A stretch of 64,000 nt of DNA from Dankookia rubra (GCF_004355005.1 NZ_SMSJ01000002.1:62001-126000); one strand, 5' to 3'. Counted from the first letter of the stretch, positions 25,066 through 34,533 are shown. Notes: a model not told the origin generated them from the sequence alone. Translations and numbers: made by a program.

Positions 25066-28065
25066 ATGCCCGCCGACCTCGACACTGCTCCGTACCTGCC
25101 CCCGCCGGCCGGGATCCGCGACGGCCTGGCATTCATCAAGGCCCGTCTGTTGCAGCCCGTCACCGTCCAGGGCGCGGCCATGCAGGCGATCGCGGAGACG
25201 GCGGAGCCGTTCAACGACAGCCACTGGTACTGGACCGACGACAACGCCAAGGCGCTGGAACTCCTTGCCTTGCCCGCAGTGCGGAATGCCGAGCCGGCGC
25301 TCGCGGACAGCGTCCTCGACTTCGTGCTCGTCATGTCGCCCGGCGAGGCGATCTGGCGTCGATTGGCGGCGCCGCAGATCCAGGCACGCCGACTGGATCC
25401 GAGAGATTTCCTGGTCGTCACGCCCTTCCATAGCTTCGAGGGCGACCTGTCCCGCGGCGTGCTCCGGCAATCCAGCCGCTTCAACGATGGCCGCGAGCGG
25501 GTGGCCGCGGTGCACACTGGTCATCTCCTGGAATTCCAGCTGGGCGGCCGCAAGCATTGTATCGATGTCGAGGACAGCATCACCGATTGCGGCCTCCTCC
25601 GCACCGTCGACGGCATCACCCTGTTCCACGAAAGCACCATAGAGGCCCCGGCAAGCCTGCTCAGTCGCCAGGCGCAGCCGGTGGCAACTCTGCGATACAG
25701 CTATGACATCCGTGCCGACAGCGCCGCCATCCTGCTGCGGGTGACGCTCCGGGCGTTGGCTGGCATCCAGCTTTCGCAGCTCCGCCTGACCACAGCCTGC
25801 GACGCCTTGTCGGACGTCCCGCGCACCTGCCATGTCGGAGCCGGCGGAACCTATGCGACGCCGAAGCTGCCTCCCGCCGGCGCGGCCTACCTGCATCGTG
25901 GACCGCTCCAGCAGCTTCTTCTGGCCGAAGCCGGCAATCCGGGCTTCGCCCATACTCTCCATCTCCGCCCTCGCCAGCCGGACCAGGTCGTCAGCCTCAG
26001 CGCCACCACGCGGGAGGATGGCCGGCTGCAATGGGTCGTGCTGCGCCATGCGGCATCCCGGCTGCCGGCGGGCGGCGAGTTCGCCATCGCCGAGGACAGG
26101 CTGCTGCTCGCCGGCGGCGACCTGGCACAGGCACCGACGGTCATGAGCCTGCTCGACTCGCGGGAGGCAATGGCCGGCATCGACCCAAGTGCCAGCTACG
26201 ATCATGGCGCCGAACTGAACGCTGTCGCCACCTATTGGCGGCACGGCATGGCAGACCGCTACGCGACGCCGGTTCCGCCGGAGCGCCTGGCAGCGCTGCG
26301 GGCATGGCTCGACCGACATCTCGATGCCTTCTTCGCCGCCGTCACGCCGCAGGGCGATGCCGCCGGCCACCGGGTCTATGTCCGCGGCCTGGCCTTCGTC
26401 ATCCTGGCGCTCGACACCATGCTGCGCGGGACCGGGGAGGCGCGGTACCGCCTCGCGCTCGGTGCCGCGCTCGACCTGCTACTGCAGTGCCAGCAGCGGG
26501 GCGCGAATGATGGCGTGTTTTTCGACAGCGGGGGGAATACCGGATACCTCGATTGCCACGCCGCCGGCATTCTGGCCCTGGCGCGGCTGGTCGAGCCGGG
26601 CTGCGATGCGCGGATCGCGCCGGCCCTGCGCCGTGCACTCGCGGCACTCCGGCTCGGCACGATCATGGTTCCAGTGGGCGGCGCGAGCCTGCCCTACGAC
26701 ACGATCGTGGTCCGCAGCCGTATGGCGGATGGCGGATGGACCGAGGATGGCGCCTTCTGGACGTACAAGGCGGCGCTCCTGCTGCGCGCGCTGCGCGTGG
26801 TCCTGAGCCGGCGCGCCGCGAGCCACCTCGACCTGAGCCCGGCCGAGGCGGATCGGGTGGTCACCTTTGCCCGCGCTTGCAGCGACCGGCTGGCCACCAC
26901 CGCGCGCCGCCATTCCGACGGCGTGGAACACCTCACCAGCCCGCATGCCGGCGAAGGGAACTCCGAAACCCAGGCCTGGGTCCTGCTGGCGGAGGCAGAG
27001 GCGACAGCGGAGGAGGCGGACGCCGCCATTGCCGCCGTTGCCGCGATCACCGGCAGCGCTGACCCGGCACCCGCACCGGACCCGGCGCCCATGCCGGCAC
27101 CGGCAAACGTGCCTGAACCCTCGCCAGAGCTCCTGCATGAGGCCAGGACACTGCGGATCAACGTCAAGATGCTCGCCGCGACCCTGGCCCAGGCCCGGCT
27201 CGCCGGGCTTACCGAAACCGCGACTCTGCCGGGCGTGCCCCGCAGGTTCGGCCTTGGCAGCCGTATCTGCTGCCAGGCAGACATCGAGCAGGACTGGCTG
27301 CGGCATTGGTGCCGCGCGCTCGGCACCTCCCCGCGCTACCACCGCAAACTCTGGGAGGACTGCTTCGTCCCGCAGGCGCTCTGGGAGGCCGGCATGCTCG
27401 AGCCTGGCCGCCGAGGGCTCGGCTTCGCGGTCGGGACGGAGGATCTGCCCGCCTTTTTCGTGGGCCGGGGAATCGAGGTGCTGGCAACGGACCTCGACGC
27501 GTCGGATGACCGGGCGGACGCCTGGCGGGACTCCGGCCAGCACGCCAACCGGGCCCAGAACCTGTACCGGCCACGCCTGGCGAAAGCAGCCGAATGCGAC
27601 CGCCTGCTCGGCTTCCGCGCGGTGGATATGACCGCGATCCCCGAGGATCTCCTGCAAGGCCGGTTCGACTTCGTATGGTCGATCTGCGCGCTGGAGCATC
27701 TCGGATCGCTCGAGGCAGGCGAGGACTTCATCCGCTCCGCGATGCGGTGCCTGCGCCCGGGCGGCACCGCGGTGCACACCACCGAATACAACATGGATCA
27801 GGACCGCCCGACGCTCGCCACCGGGCCAACAGTGCTCTACCAGCGCCGCCATCTCGACCGGCTGGCACGGGCACTCGCGGCAGATGGGCACGCCATGCGG
27901 CCACTGCAGGACCCACCCGGCGGGCAGCACCTCTTCGACCAGCTCGTCGATGTGCCGCCCTACCCGCACGAGGGCGGTCCGCAGGATGCGCCGCATCTGC
28001 GCCTGACGCTGGGAGGCTACACCACGACTTCGGTCGGCCTCATCATCCAGGCCGGCGCCGCCTGA
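25066..28065 (+). CDS. Large two-part protein: alpha/alpha-barrel-like N-region fused to a SAM-dependent methyltransferase
   Basis: 999 residues. I do not recognise the N-terminal part (about 1-660). It has FNDSHWYWTDDNAKALELL near residue 50, a beta-rich middle, and helical repeats with GVFFDSGGNTGYLDCHAAGI near 483-502, reminiscent of six-hairpin glycosidase toroids. A Pro/Ala linker follows at about 664-688. The C-terminal part resembles a class I methyltransferase: GFAVGTE near 786, the acidic ATDLD strand, and FDFVWSICALEHLG near 868-881. GGAG lies upstream of ATG 25066; an earlier in-frame ATG at 24991 is less likely. A role in glycan modification is only inference. Confidence 0.7.
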   Translation: MPADLDTAPYLPPPAGIRDGLAFIKARLLQPVTVQGAAMQAIAETAEPFNDSHWYWTDDNAKALELLALPAVRNAEPALADSVLDFVLVMSPGEAIWRRLAAPQIQARRLDPRDFLVVTPFHSFEGDLSRGVLRQSSRFNDGRERVAAVHTGHLLEFQLGGRKHCIDVEDSITDCGLLRTVDGITLFHESTIEAPASLLSRQAQPVATLRYSYDIRADSAAILLRVTLRALAGIQLSQLRLTTACDALSDVPRTCHVGAGGTYATPKLPPAGAAYLHRGPLQQLLLAEAGNPGFAHTLHLRPRQPDQVVSLSATTREDGRLQWVVLRHAASRLPAGGEFAIAEDRLLLAGGDLAQAPTVMSLLDSREAMAGIDPSASYDHGAELNAVATYWRHGMADRYATPVPPERLAALRAWLDRHLDAFFAAVTPQGDAAGHRVYVRGLAFVILALDTMLRGTGEARYRLALGAALDLLLQCQQRGANDGVFFDSGGNTGYLDCHAAGILALARLVEPGCDARIAPALRRALAALRLGTIMVPVGGASLPYDTIVVRSRMADGGWTEDGAFWTYKAALLLRALRVVLSRRAASHLDLSPAEADRVVTFARACSDRLATTARRHSDGVEHLTSPHAGEGNSETQAWVLLAEAEATAEEADAAIAAVAAITGSADPAPAPDPAPMPAPANVPEPSPELLHEARTLRINVKMLAATLAQARLAGLTETATLPGVPRRFGLGSRICCQADIEQDWLRHWCRALGTSPRYHRKLWEDCFVPQALWEAGMLEPGRRGLGFAVGTEDLPAFFVGRGIEVLATDLDASDDRADAWRDSGQHANRAQNLYRPRLAKAAECDRLLGFRAVDMTAIPEDLLQGRFDFVWSICALEHLGSLEAGEDFIRSAMRCLRPGGTAVHTTEYNMDQDRPTLATGPTVLYQRRHLDRLARALAADGHAMRPLQDPPGGQHLFDQLVDVPPYPHEGGPQDAPHLRLTLGGYTTTSVGLIIQAGAA

Positions 28066-28143
28066 CGGCTGCGGCTTTCAGGCGCATCCCGCAGGCCGCG
28101 GCCACCTGCGGCGCCCGGGCGGTGCAGGCCTGCGATCTCCGCC

Positions 28144-28437
28144 TCAGGCCCTGGCCGCCGCCCCCGCGGAAGCCGGCCGCGCGCCCGGCAGCTCGATCTC
28201 GATCGCCAGGGTCGAGATGTCGCCGCCGCGGTCGAGCGCGACATTCACCTTGCCCGGGTCGATCGCCACGTACCGGGCGACCACTGCCACCAGATCCTGC
28301 TGCAGCCGCGGCAGGAAGTCCTCCCGCGTCCGGCCGATGCGCTCATGCGCCAGGACGATCTGCAGCCGCTCCTTCGCCGCGGTGGCGCTGGGCGGCTCGG
28401 GCTTGCGGTTCGCCCGGAAGTAGTCGAGCCAGCTCAT
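28144..28437 (-). CDS. minE: Cell division topological specificity factor MinE
   Basis: 97 residues. It begins MSWLDYFRANRK, an amphipathic membrane-binding start, then ATAAKERLQIVLAHER, the MinD-contacting region, then DFLPRLQQDLVAVVARYV and the beta-rich dimer domain. MinE stimulates MinD ATPase and drives pole-to-pole oscillation so the septum forms at midcell. The ATG at 28437 lies one base beyond the minD stop, so the two are coupled. A longer frame exists upstream but lies inside minD and is a shadow. Confidence 0.96.
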   Translation of the reverse strand: MSWLDYFRANRKPEPPSATAAKERLQIVLAHERIGRTREDFLPRLQQDLVAVVARYVAIDPGKVNVALDRGGDISTLAIEIELPGARPASAGAAARA

Positions 28438-28438
28438 C

Positions 28439-29260
28439 TCAGGCAGCCCTCCCCCCGAACAGTCGACGCAGCAAGCTCGGCTTCTTGTCCGGTTCCAGGA
28501 AGCGGTGCGGCAATTCCTGGCCGAGGAAGCGAGCCACCGCGTCCTTGTAGGCCTGGCCGGCAATGCTCTCGGTGTCCATGATCACCGGCGTGCCGGTGTT
28601 CGACGCCTTGAGGACGCTTTCGTTCTCCGGGATCACACCGAGCAGCGGGATGGCCAAAATCTCCCGCACGTCCTCGAGCTTCAGCATCTCGCCGCGCTCG
28701 ACCCGGTTGGGGTCGTAGCGGGTGACGAGGAGATGCTCCTTCACCTTCTCCCGCTTCTCTTCCGCCCGCTTCGACTTCGACTGCAGCACGCCGAGGATGC
28801 GGTCGCTGTCGCGCACCGACGAGACTTCCGGGTTGGTCACGACGATCGCCTGGTCGGCGAAGTAGAGCGCCAGCAGCGCGCCCTTCTCGATGCCCGCCGG
28901 GCTGTCGCAGAGGATGTAGTCGAAATCCTGGCTCAGCTCCTCGATGACCCCGGCGACGCCCTCCTTGGTCAATGCGTCCTTGTCGCGGGTCTGCGAGGCC
29001 GGAAGGATCGCCAGGCCTTCGACCCGCTTGTCACGGATCAGCGCTTGGTTCAGCCGCGCCTCGCCCTGGATGACGTTGACGATGTCGAAGACCACGCGGC
29101 GCTCGACCCCCATGATGAGGTCGAGGTTGCGCAGGCCCACATCGAAGTCGATCACCACGGTCTTCTTGCCCGCCTGGGCCAACCCGGTCGCGATGGCGGC
29201 GCTCGTGGTGGTCTTGCCCACGCCCCCCTTGCCCGACGTCACGACGATCACCTGCGCCAT
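28439..29260 (-). CDS. minD: Septum site-determining protein MinD
   Basis: 273 residues. The deviant Walker A motif GKGGVGKTT is at residues 10-18. DFDVGLRNLD and the CDSPAGIEKGA switch region are intact. The C-terminus ends in an amphipathic helix (KPSLLRRLFGG) that tethers ATP-bound dimers to the membrane. It recruits MinC to block FtsZ away from midcell. AGGGGG lies 8 bases upstream of ATG 29260, which I prefer over the longer frame to 29344. It is the middle gene of minC-minD-minE. Confidence 0.97.
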   Translation of the reverse strand: MAQVIVVTSGKGGVGKTTTSAAIATGLAQAGKKTVVIDFDVGLRNLDLIMGVERRVVFDIVNVIQGEARLNQALIRDKRVEGLAILPASQTRDKDALTKEGVAGVIEELSQDFDYILCDSPAGIEKGALLALYFADQAIVVTNPEVSSVRDSDRILGVLQSKSKRAEEKREKVKEHLLVTRYDPNRVERGEMLKLEDVREILAIPLLGVIPENESVLKASNTGTPVIMDTESIAGQAYKDAVARFLGQELPHRFLEPDKKPSLLRRLFGGRAA

Positions 29261-29327
29261 CGACGCATCCCCCTGTTGCATCCTGTCACCCGCCGCGGCC
29301 ACCATTTTGGCGCCCCTCCGCCGGCGT

Positions 29328-30233
29328 TTACCCAAGCGGCGCAAACCGCATCTCCTCGCCGTCCAGCCGGACCTGCGCCGGCCGGCCGATTGGTGCTTCC
29401 CCCAGCCCCTCGCGCACCGCGTAGAAGCCAGCGATAGCGATCAGCTCGGGGTCGAAATTCAGCGCGAAAATCCGCGCCTCCGCATCGTTCTGCGCGCCGG
29501 CGATCGCCCGGCCGCGCAGCGCGCCATAGACGTGGATATTGCCGTCGGCGATGACCTCGCCGCCGGGGTTGACCGTGGCGGTGACGATGAGATCGGCACC
29601 CTCAGCATAGATCCTCTGGCCGGAGCGCACCGGCTCGGTCACCACCATGGCGGCGCGGCCGCTGCCCTGGAAGGCCGGGGCCGCCGGCGCTTCGGCCGGG
29701 GCGGCGGTTGGTGCGGGGGGTGTTGCGGCGGTGGGTGGCGCGGCCTCCGCGGGCGGGATGGCGGTCGACGCAGGCGCCTCGGCCTCCGGGTCGCGGCCGC
29801 CGACGGCGCGCAGCGGCGGCAGCCCGGCCGCGGTCGCCGCCTGGCGCATCTGCGGGCTGCCGCCGGTGGTGCCGATCGGCACGATCTCGAGCGCGTGGAG
29901 CCCTTCGATCAGGCCGCGGAAATCCACCTCCTCCGGCGCCACGGCTAGGTCGGCCAAGCCGATGACGATGGGCGCGAAGCGCAGGAAGCCGGGCGCCCGG
30001 CGGAACTGGTCGCCCAGCGCCGGCAGCACCGCCTCCGGCCGCGGGTCGAGCAGGCGCAACACCAGCAGGTTGAAGTTGCCGGCGCGTAGCCTAAAGGATT
30101 CCGGAAGGGATTGGCTGCTCAAGGCACTCTCGGCTCGGCCACGCGGGCGGGGGACGTTTGCTGACCTGCGCGGGCGCGCCGGCCTTCTTGCGTGCATAGC
30201 AGCGCGGGTGCGGGCGGCGAAGCCCGAATGCAT
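29328..30233 (-). CDS. minC: Septum site-determining protein MinC
   Basis: About 301 residues. The N-terminal domain contains ESFRLRAGNFNLLVLRLLDP. A Pro/Ala-rich linker lies at about 145-185. The C-terminal beta-helix domain has QRIYAEGADLIVTATVNPGG and HVYGALRGRAIAG, the MinC_C signature that binds MinD. It inhibits FtsZ polymerisation. The start is uncertain: ATGs at 30233 and 30197 are possible and neither has a strong ribosome site; the N-terminal 40 residues are Arg-rich and may not all be translated. The 67-bp gap to minD is in the expected operon. Confidence 0.9.
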   Translation of the reverse strand: MHSGFAARTRAAMHARRPARPRRSANVPRPRGRAESALSSQSLPESFRLRAGNFNLLVLRLLDPRPEAVLPALGDQFRRAPGFLRFAPIVIGLADLAVAPEEVDFRGLIEGLHALEIVPIGTTGGSPQMRQAATAAGLPPLRAVGGRDPEAEAPASTAIPPAEAAPPTAATPPAPTAAPAEAPAAPAFQGSGRAAMVVTEPVRSGQRIYAEGADLIVTATVNPGGEVIADGNIHVYGALRGRAIAGAQNDAEARIFALNFDPELIAIAGFYAVREGLGEAPIGRPAQVRLDGEEMRFAPLG

Positions 30234-30322
30234 ATGGTTCCCCAATCCGGAGGCCAGGGGCGCCCAAGACTCGCCGGAACGGCATTGAGGGCGATAATGG
30301 GTGGCCTGACTCGGGAGCCGCC

Positions 30323-31225
30323 ATGCACCAGATGACCCTGCTGGAGCCCTTCCGGGCCCTCTTCTATGCCCCCTTCTACCTGGCCGAGTCGCTCGGCGCC
30401 TTCGCCCGGCAGGGCGTGGCGGTCGAGGTGGTGACCGCCGGGACCACCGACGCCGCCTGCGCGAAGCTGCTGGCCGGCGAGGCGGACCTCGCCTGGTCCG
30501 GGCCGATGCGGCCGATGCTGCTTCGGGCGCAGGACCCCGCCTGCACCCTGCGCAGCTTCTGCGCCGTGGTCATGCGTGACCCCTTCCTGCTGCTGGGCGC
30601 GGCGCCGCGCCCGGGCTTCCGGATCGAGGACCTGCCGGGGCTGAGGCTCGGCCTAGTCGCCGAGGTGCCGACCCCGGTCTGGTGCCTGCGCGGCGACGTG
30701 GCGGAGCGCGGCACGGACTGGGGCGCGCTGGCGACGGTCACCGACCAGGGCATGGCGGCCAATGCCGCTGCGGTGTTCGACGGCCGCCTCGACCTGGCGC
30801 AGATGTTCGAGCCCTTCGCCTGCCAGGTCGAGGATGCCGGCGGCGCCGTCTGGCACGCCCAGGCCAGCCGCGGCCACACCGCCTATACCGCCTTCTACGC
30901 GACCGAGGCCGGCATCGCGGCGAAGCGCGAGCCGCTAAGGGCGATGGTCCGGGCGATGGCCGAGGCGCTGGACGTCATCCGTGTCGCGCCGGCCGAGGAG
31001 GTCGCCGCGCGCATCGCCCCGCGCTTCCCCGAGATCCCCGCGGCGCACCGCACCCGCGCCATTGCGCGTTACCAGGCGCTGGACCTCTGGGATGCCGGGC
31101 CGCGCTTCCCGCAGCAGGCCTTCGAGACGCTGGGCCGCGCGATGCTGGAGGCGGGCGTCATCACCCACGTCCCCGCCTTTGCGGACTGCGTCGACAACGC
31201 ACTGGTCGAGGAGGCGCTGGCGTGA
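30323..31225 (+). CDS. NMT1/THI5-like substrate-binding-type protein without signal peptide
   Basis: 300 residues of the periplasmic-binding-protein fold: ALFYAPFYLAESLGAFARQG near residues 12-31, LLAGEADLAWSGP, then DLPGLRLGLVAE. The N-terminus shows no signal peptide, and no permease or ATPase is adjacent, so it probably stays in the cytoplasm. NMT1/THI5 folds include ABC nitrate/taurine-type receptors and a pyrimidine synthase; I do not see the CCCFC iron motif of the yeast synthase. Its stop overlaps the thioesterase start, which suggests an enzymatic or sensory role. Function uncertain. Confidence 0.72.
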   Translation: MHQMTLLEPFRALFYAPFYLAESLGAFARQGVAVEVVTAGTTDAACAKLLAGEADLAWSGPMRPMLLRAQDPACTLRSFCAVVMRDPFLLLGAAPRPGFRIEDLPGLRLGLVAEVPTPVWCLRGDVAERGTDWGALATVTDQGMAANAAAVFDGRLDLAQMFEPFACQVEDAGGAVWHAQASRGHTAYTAFYATEAGIAAKREPLRAMVRAMAEALDVIRVAPAEEVAARIAPRFPEIPAAHRTRAIARYQALDLWDAGPRFPQQAFETLGRAMLEAGVITHVPAFADCVDNALVEEALA

Positions 31226-31671
31226 GCGGCAAGAGCCCGATCGGCACCCGCGCCGACTACCGCTGGTTCACCGAGATCCCGACCCGCTGGATGGACAACG
31301 ACGTCTACGGCCACGTCAACAACGTCACCTACTATTCCTGGATCGACACCGCAGTGGCGCAGTTCCTGATCGCCAACCAAGTGCTCGACCTCGGCGCCAG
31401 TACCGAGGTCGGGCTGGTGGTCGAGACCCAGTGCCGCTACTTCGCGCCGATCGCCTTCCCCGACCTGGTCACCTGCGGCATCCGCTGCGGCAGGCTCGGC
31501 GGCTCCTCGATCCGCTACGAGCTCGGCATCTTCCGCAATACCGAGGACCGAGCGAGCGCGGAGGGACACTTCGTCCATGTTTATGTGGCGCGGACCGAGC
31601 AGACCCGGACCGTGCCGGTCCCGCCCCGGTTGCGCGAGGCCGCAACGCGGCTCCTGCTGCCGACGGCCTGA
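31222..31671 (+). CDS. Acyl-CoA thioesterase, 4-hydroxybenzoyl-CoA thioesterase (hotdog) family
   Basis: 149 residues, one hotdog domain. The motif TRWMDNDVYGHVNNVTYYSW contains the catalytic Asp and the HVNN block typical of 4HBT enzymes. It hydrolyses an acyl-CoA in the cytoplasm. It starts with GTG at 31222, overlapping the previous stop (GTGA), with GAGGAGG upstream, so it is translationally coupled to the NMT1-like protein. The substrate is unknown. Confidence 0.9.
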   Translation: MSGKSPIGTRADYRWFTEIPTRWMDNDVYGHVNNVTYYSWIDTAVAQFLIANQVLDLGASTEVGLVVETQCRYFAPIAFPDLVTCGIRCGRLGGSSIRYELGIFRNTEDRASAEGHFVHVYVARTEQTRTVPVPPRLREAATRLLLPTA

Positions 31672-31690
31672 TGCACGGGGCCTGACGCCC

Positions 31691-33508
31691 GTGGGCGCGC
31701 ACCGGCTACGGCTCGCCCTGCTCGGCTGGGCGGCGGCCGGGCTGCTGCTGGGCCTCGCGCTGCTCCGGCTCTCGCCCGACCTGGCCGGCAATGTCTTCGC
31801 CCTGGCAACCTTGCCGGTGCTGGCGGTCCTGCTGCGCGACATCGTGCAGGGCCTGCTGCGCGGCGAGGCCGGGCTGGATCTGCTGGCGGCGCTGTCGATG
31901 GCAGGTGCGCTCGCGCTGGGCGAGGAGCTCGCCGCTGCGGTCGTCGCCCTGATGTTCGCCGGCGGCAGCTTCCTCGAGGACCATGCAAGGAACCGGGCCC
32001 GCCGGGAAATGGCCGCCCTGCTGGCCCGCCAGCCGCGCCGCGCCACACGGCACGGTCCGGCAGGGCTTCAGAATGTGCCGCTCGCGGCGCTCCGGCCCGG
32101 CGACCGCGTGCTGGTCCGCCAGGGCGAAGTGGTGCCGGTCGATGGGCGCAGCCTCGGGCCCGCCGTGCTGGACACCGCGGCGCTGACCGGGGAGGCGATC
32201 CCGATCGCCCTGGCCGCCGGCGAGGCGATCCAGTCCGGTGCCACCAATGCCGGCGAGGCTTTCGAGCTGGAGGCCGAGCGGTCGGCCGGCGACAGCACCC
32301 TGGCCGGCATCATCAGGCTGGTCGAGCAGGCCCAGGCCAGCCGGGCGCCGATGGCCCGGCTGGCCGACCGCTGGGCGCTGGGTTTCCTCGCCGCGACGCT
32401 GCTGATCGCCGGCACGGCCTGGCTGGCTGCCGCCGATCCGCGCCGGGCGCTGGCGGTGCTGGTGGTGGCGACCCCCTGCCCGCTGATCCTGGCGGTGCCG
32501 GTGGCGCTCATCGCCGGCCTGTCGCGCGCCGCCGGCGCCGGGGTGCTGGTGAAAAGCGGCGCGGCGCTGGAGATGCTGGCCCGGGTCCGTGTCCTGCTGC
32601 TGGACAAGACGGGGACCCTGACCGAAGGCCGGGTCCGGCTGCTGGAAACGCGGCCGGAGGGCAGCATGACGCCCGGGGAGGTGTTGCGCCTCGCCGCCTC
32701 TCTCGACCAGGCCAGCGCCCATCCGGTCGCCGCCGGCCTGGTGGATGCGGCGCGGGCGGCCGGCCTGCCCCTGAGCATGCCCGAGGAGGTGCGGGAGGAA
32801 GCCGGATCCGGCATCGCCGGGCGGATCGAAGGCCGGGCGGTGGCGCTGGGCGGCGCCGGCTTCGTTGCGGCGCATGGCTGGGCGGATGCGGGCGCTGCGG
32901 AGGACGGCCAGGCGCCCGGGGCGCTCCGGGTCTGCGTCGCGGTGGATGGCGCCCCGGCCGGCCTGCTGGTGCTGGCCGACCCGTTGCGCGAGGACGCCGC
33001 GGCGATGCTGGCGGCGGCACGGGCCGCCGGCATCCGGCGGATCGTGCTGCTCTCGGGCGACCGCGCCTCGGTCGCCGAGGCGGTCGGGGCGCGGCTCGGC
33101 GTCGATGCGGTGCTGGCGGAGCGCAGCCCGGCCGAGAAGGTCGCCGCCGTGCTGCGGGAGAAGCCGCAGGGACCGGTGCTGATGCTGGGCGACGGCGTCA
33201 ACGACGCGCCGGCGCTCGCCGCGGCCGATATCGGCGTCGCCATGGGCGCGCGCGGGACTGCGGCCAGCGCAGAGGCGGCGGATGCTGTGGTGCTGGTCGA
33301 CCGGATCGACCGGCTGGCCGAGGCGATGCGGATCGCCCGCCGGGCCCGGGGCATCGCGCTGCAGAGCGTCGCCGCCGGGATCGGTCTCTCCGTGCTGGGC
33401 ATGATGGCGGCCGCGGCGGGCTGGCTGACCCCGCTGCAGGGCGCAGTCCTGCAGGAGGCGATTGACGTGGCGGTGATCCTCAACGCGTTGCGGGCGCTGC
33501 GGGGATAG
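31691..33508 (+). CDS. P1B-type heavy-metal ATPase lacking a metal-binding domain
   Basis: 605 residues. The phosphorylation site is Asp305 in DKTGTLTEG. The HP dipeptide is His344-Pro345 in SAHPVAAGL. The hinge GDGVNDAP contains Asp501. The membrane metal site reads TPCPL (Thr261-Pro262-Cys263), a TPC variant rather than the CPC of copper and zinc/cadmium pumps. No N-terminal HMA domain is present. It exports or imports a metal cation across the inner membrane. The start is an inferred GTG at 31691 without a strong ribosome site; the frame extends further upstream into the thioesterase gene. The metal is unknown. Confidence 0.88.
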   Translation: MGAHRLRLALLGWAAAGLLLGLALLRLSPDLAGNVFALATLPVLAVLLRDIVQGLLRGEAGLDLLAALSMAGALALGEELAAAVVALMFAGGSFLEDHARNRARREMAALLARQPRRATRHGPAGLQNVPLAALRPGDRVLVRQGEVVPVDGRSLGPAVLDTAALTGEAIPIALAAGEAIQSGATNAGEAFELEAERSAGDSTLAGIIRLVEQAQASRAPMARLADRWALGFLAATLLIAGTAWLAAADPRRALAVLVVATPCPLILAVPVALIAGLSRAAGAGVLVKSGAALEMLARVRVLLLDKTGTLTEGRVRLLETRPEGSMTPGEVLRLAASLDQASAHPVAAGLVDAARAAGLPLSMPEEVREEAGSGIAGRIEGRAVALGGAGFVAAHGWADAGAAEDGQAPGALRVCVAVDGAPAGLLVLADPLREDAAAMLAAARAAGIRRIVLLSGDRASVAEAVGARLGVDAVLAERSPAEKVAAVLREKPQGPVLMLGDGVNDAPALAAADIGVAMGARGTAASAEAADAVVLVDRIDRLAEAMRIARRARGIALQSVAAGIGLSVLGMMAAAAGWLTPLQGAVLQEAIDVAVILNALRALRG

Positions 33509-33570
33509 CGTCCCGGGTTGATGCCGGCGTCCGGCCCGGCCATGACGGAATATCCGTGGGAGAGAAACCG

Positions 33571-34533
33571 ATGCCCGAGATCAAGCGCCTGGCCATCCTC
33601 GACGACTACCAGGGGGTTACCCTGGCGCTCGGCCCCTGGGACCGGCTGCCCGACTCGATCCAGATCGAGCAGTACCGCGACACCGTCACCGGCCAGGCGT
33701 TGCTGGACCGGCTGCAGCCTTGCGACGCCATCCTGGCGATGCGGGAGCGCACCCCCTTCCCGCGTGCCTTGATCGAACAGCTGCCAAACCTCAAGCTCCT
33801 CATCACCACCGGCGGCCGCAACCGCGGCATGGACCTCGAGGCCTGCGCCGAGCGCGGCGTCACGGTCTGCGGCACGCCTTCCTTCGCGCATCCGACCGTG
33901 GACCTGACCTGGGGCCTGATCCTCTCCCTCATGCGCCGGATTCCGGAGCAGGAAGCGGCGCTGCGCGAGGGCCGCTGGCAGGTGAAGCTGGGCAATACGC
34001 TGGAGGGCAAGACGCTCGGCTGCGTCGGGCTCGGCAACCTCGGCAGCCGGGTGGCCAAGGTCGGCGCGGCCTTCGGGATGAAGGTCATTGCCTGGAGCCA
34101 GAACCTGACGCCGGAGAAGGCCGAGGCCGCCGGCGCCACCGCGGTCACCAAGGAGGAATTGCTGGCCCAAGCCGACGTGGTGACGCTGCACCTGATCCTG
34201 TCGGACCGCTCGCGCGGCATCATCGGGGCGGCCGACTTCGCGCGGATGAAATCCTCGGCGGTGATCGTCAATACCAGCCGCGGGCCGCTGATCGACCAGC
34301 CCGCACTGATTGCAGCCTTGGCCGAGAAGCGGATTGCCGGCGCCGGGATCGATGTCTTCGACACCGAGCCGCTGCCGCCCGGCCACCCTATCCTCACCGC
34401 GCCGAATACCGTCCTGACCCCGCATCTGGGCTATGTGACCGAGGAGAATTACCGCGCCTATTTCGCCGGGGCCGTGGAGGCGGTGGAGGGCTATCTTGCC
34501 GGCAAACCGGTGAGGGAATTGCGCGCGGGCTGA
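33571..34533 (+). CDS. D-2-hydroxyacid dehydrogenase family protein
   Basis: 320 residues. The NAD-binding motif GLGNLGSR lies in the second domain. Catalytic residues follow the family order: Arg in NTSRGPLID, Glu in GIDVFDTEPLP, and His in LTPHLGYVT. It would interconvert a 2-hydroxy acid and a 2-keto acid; substrate unknown. GGGAGAG precedes the ATG; an in-frame ATG at 33556 overlaps that site. It lies downstream of the P1B ATPase but is probably a separate unit. Confidence 0.92.
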   Translation: MPEIKRLAILDDYQGVTLALGPWDRLPDSIQIEQYRDTVTGQALLDRLQPCDAILAMRERTPFPRALIEQLPNLKLLITTGGRNRGMDLEACAERGVTVCGTPSFAHPTVDLTWGLILSLMRRIPEQEAALREGRWQVKLGNTLEGKTLGCVGLGNLGSRVAKVGAAFGMKVIAWSQNLTPEKAEAAGATAVTKEELLAQADVVTLHLILSDRSRGIIGAADFARMKSSAVIVNTSRGPLIDQPALIAALAEKRIAGAGIDVFDTEPLPPGHPILTAPNTVLTPHLGYVTEENYRAYFAGAVEAVEGYLAGKPVRELRAG

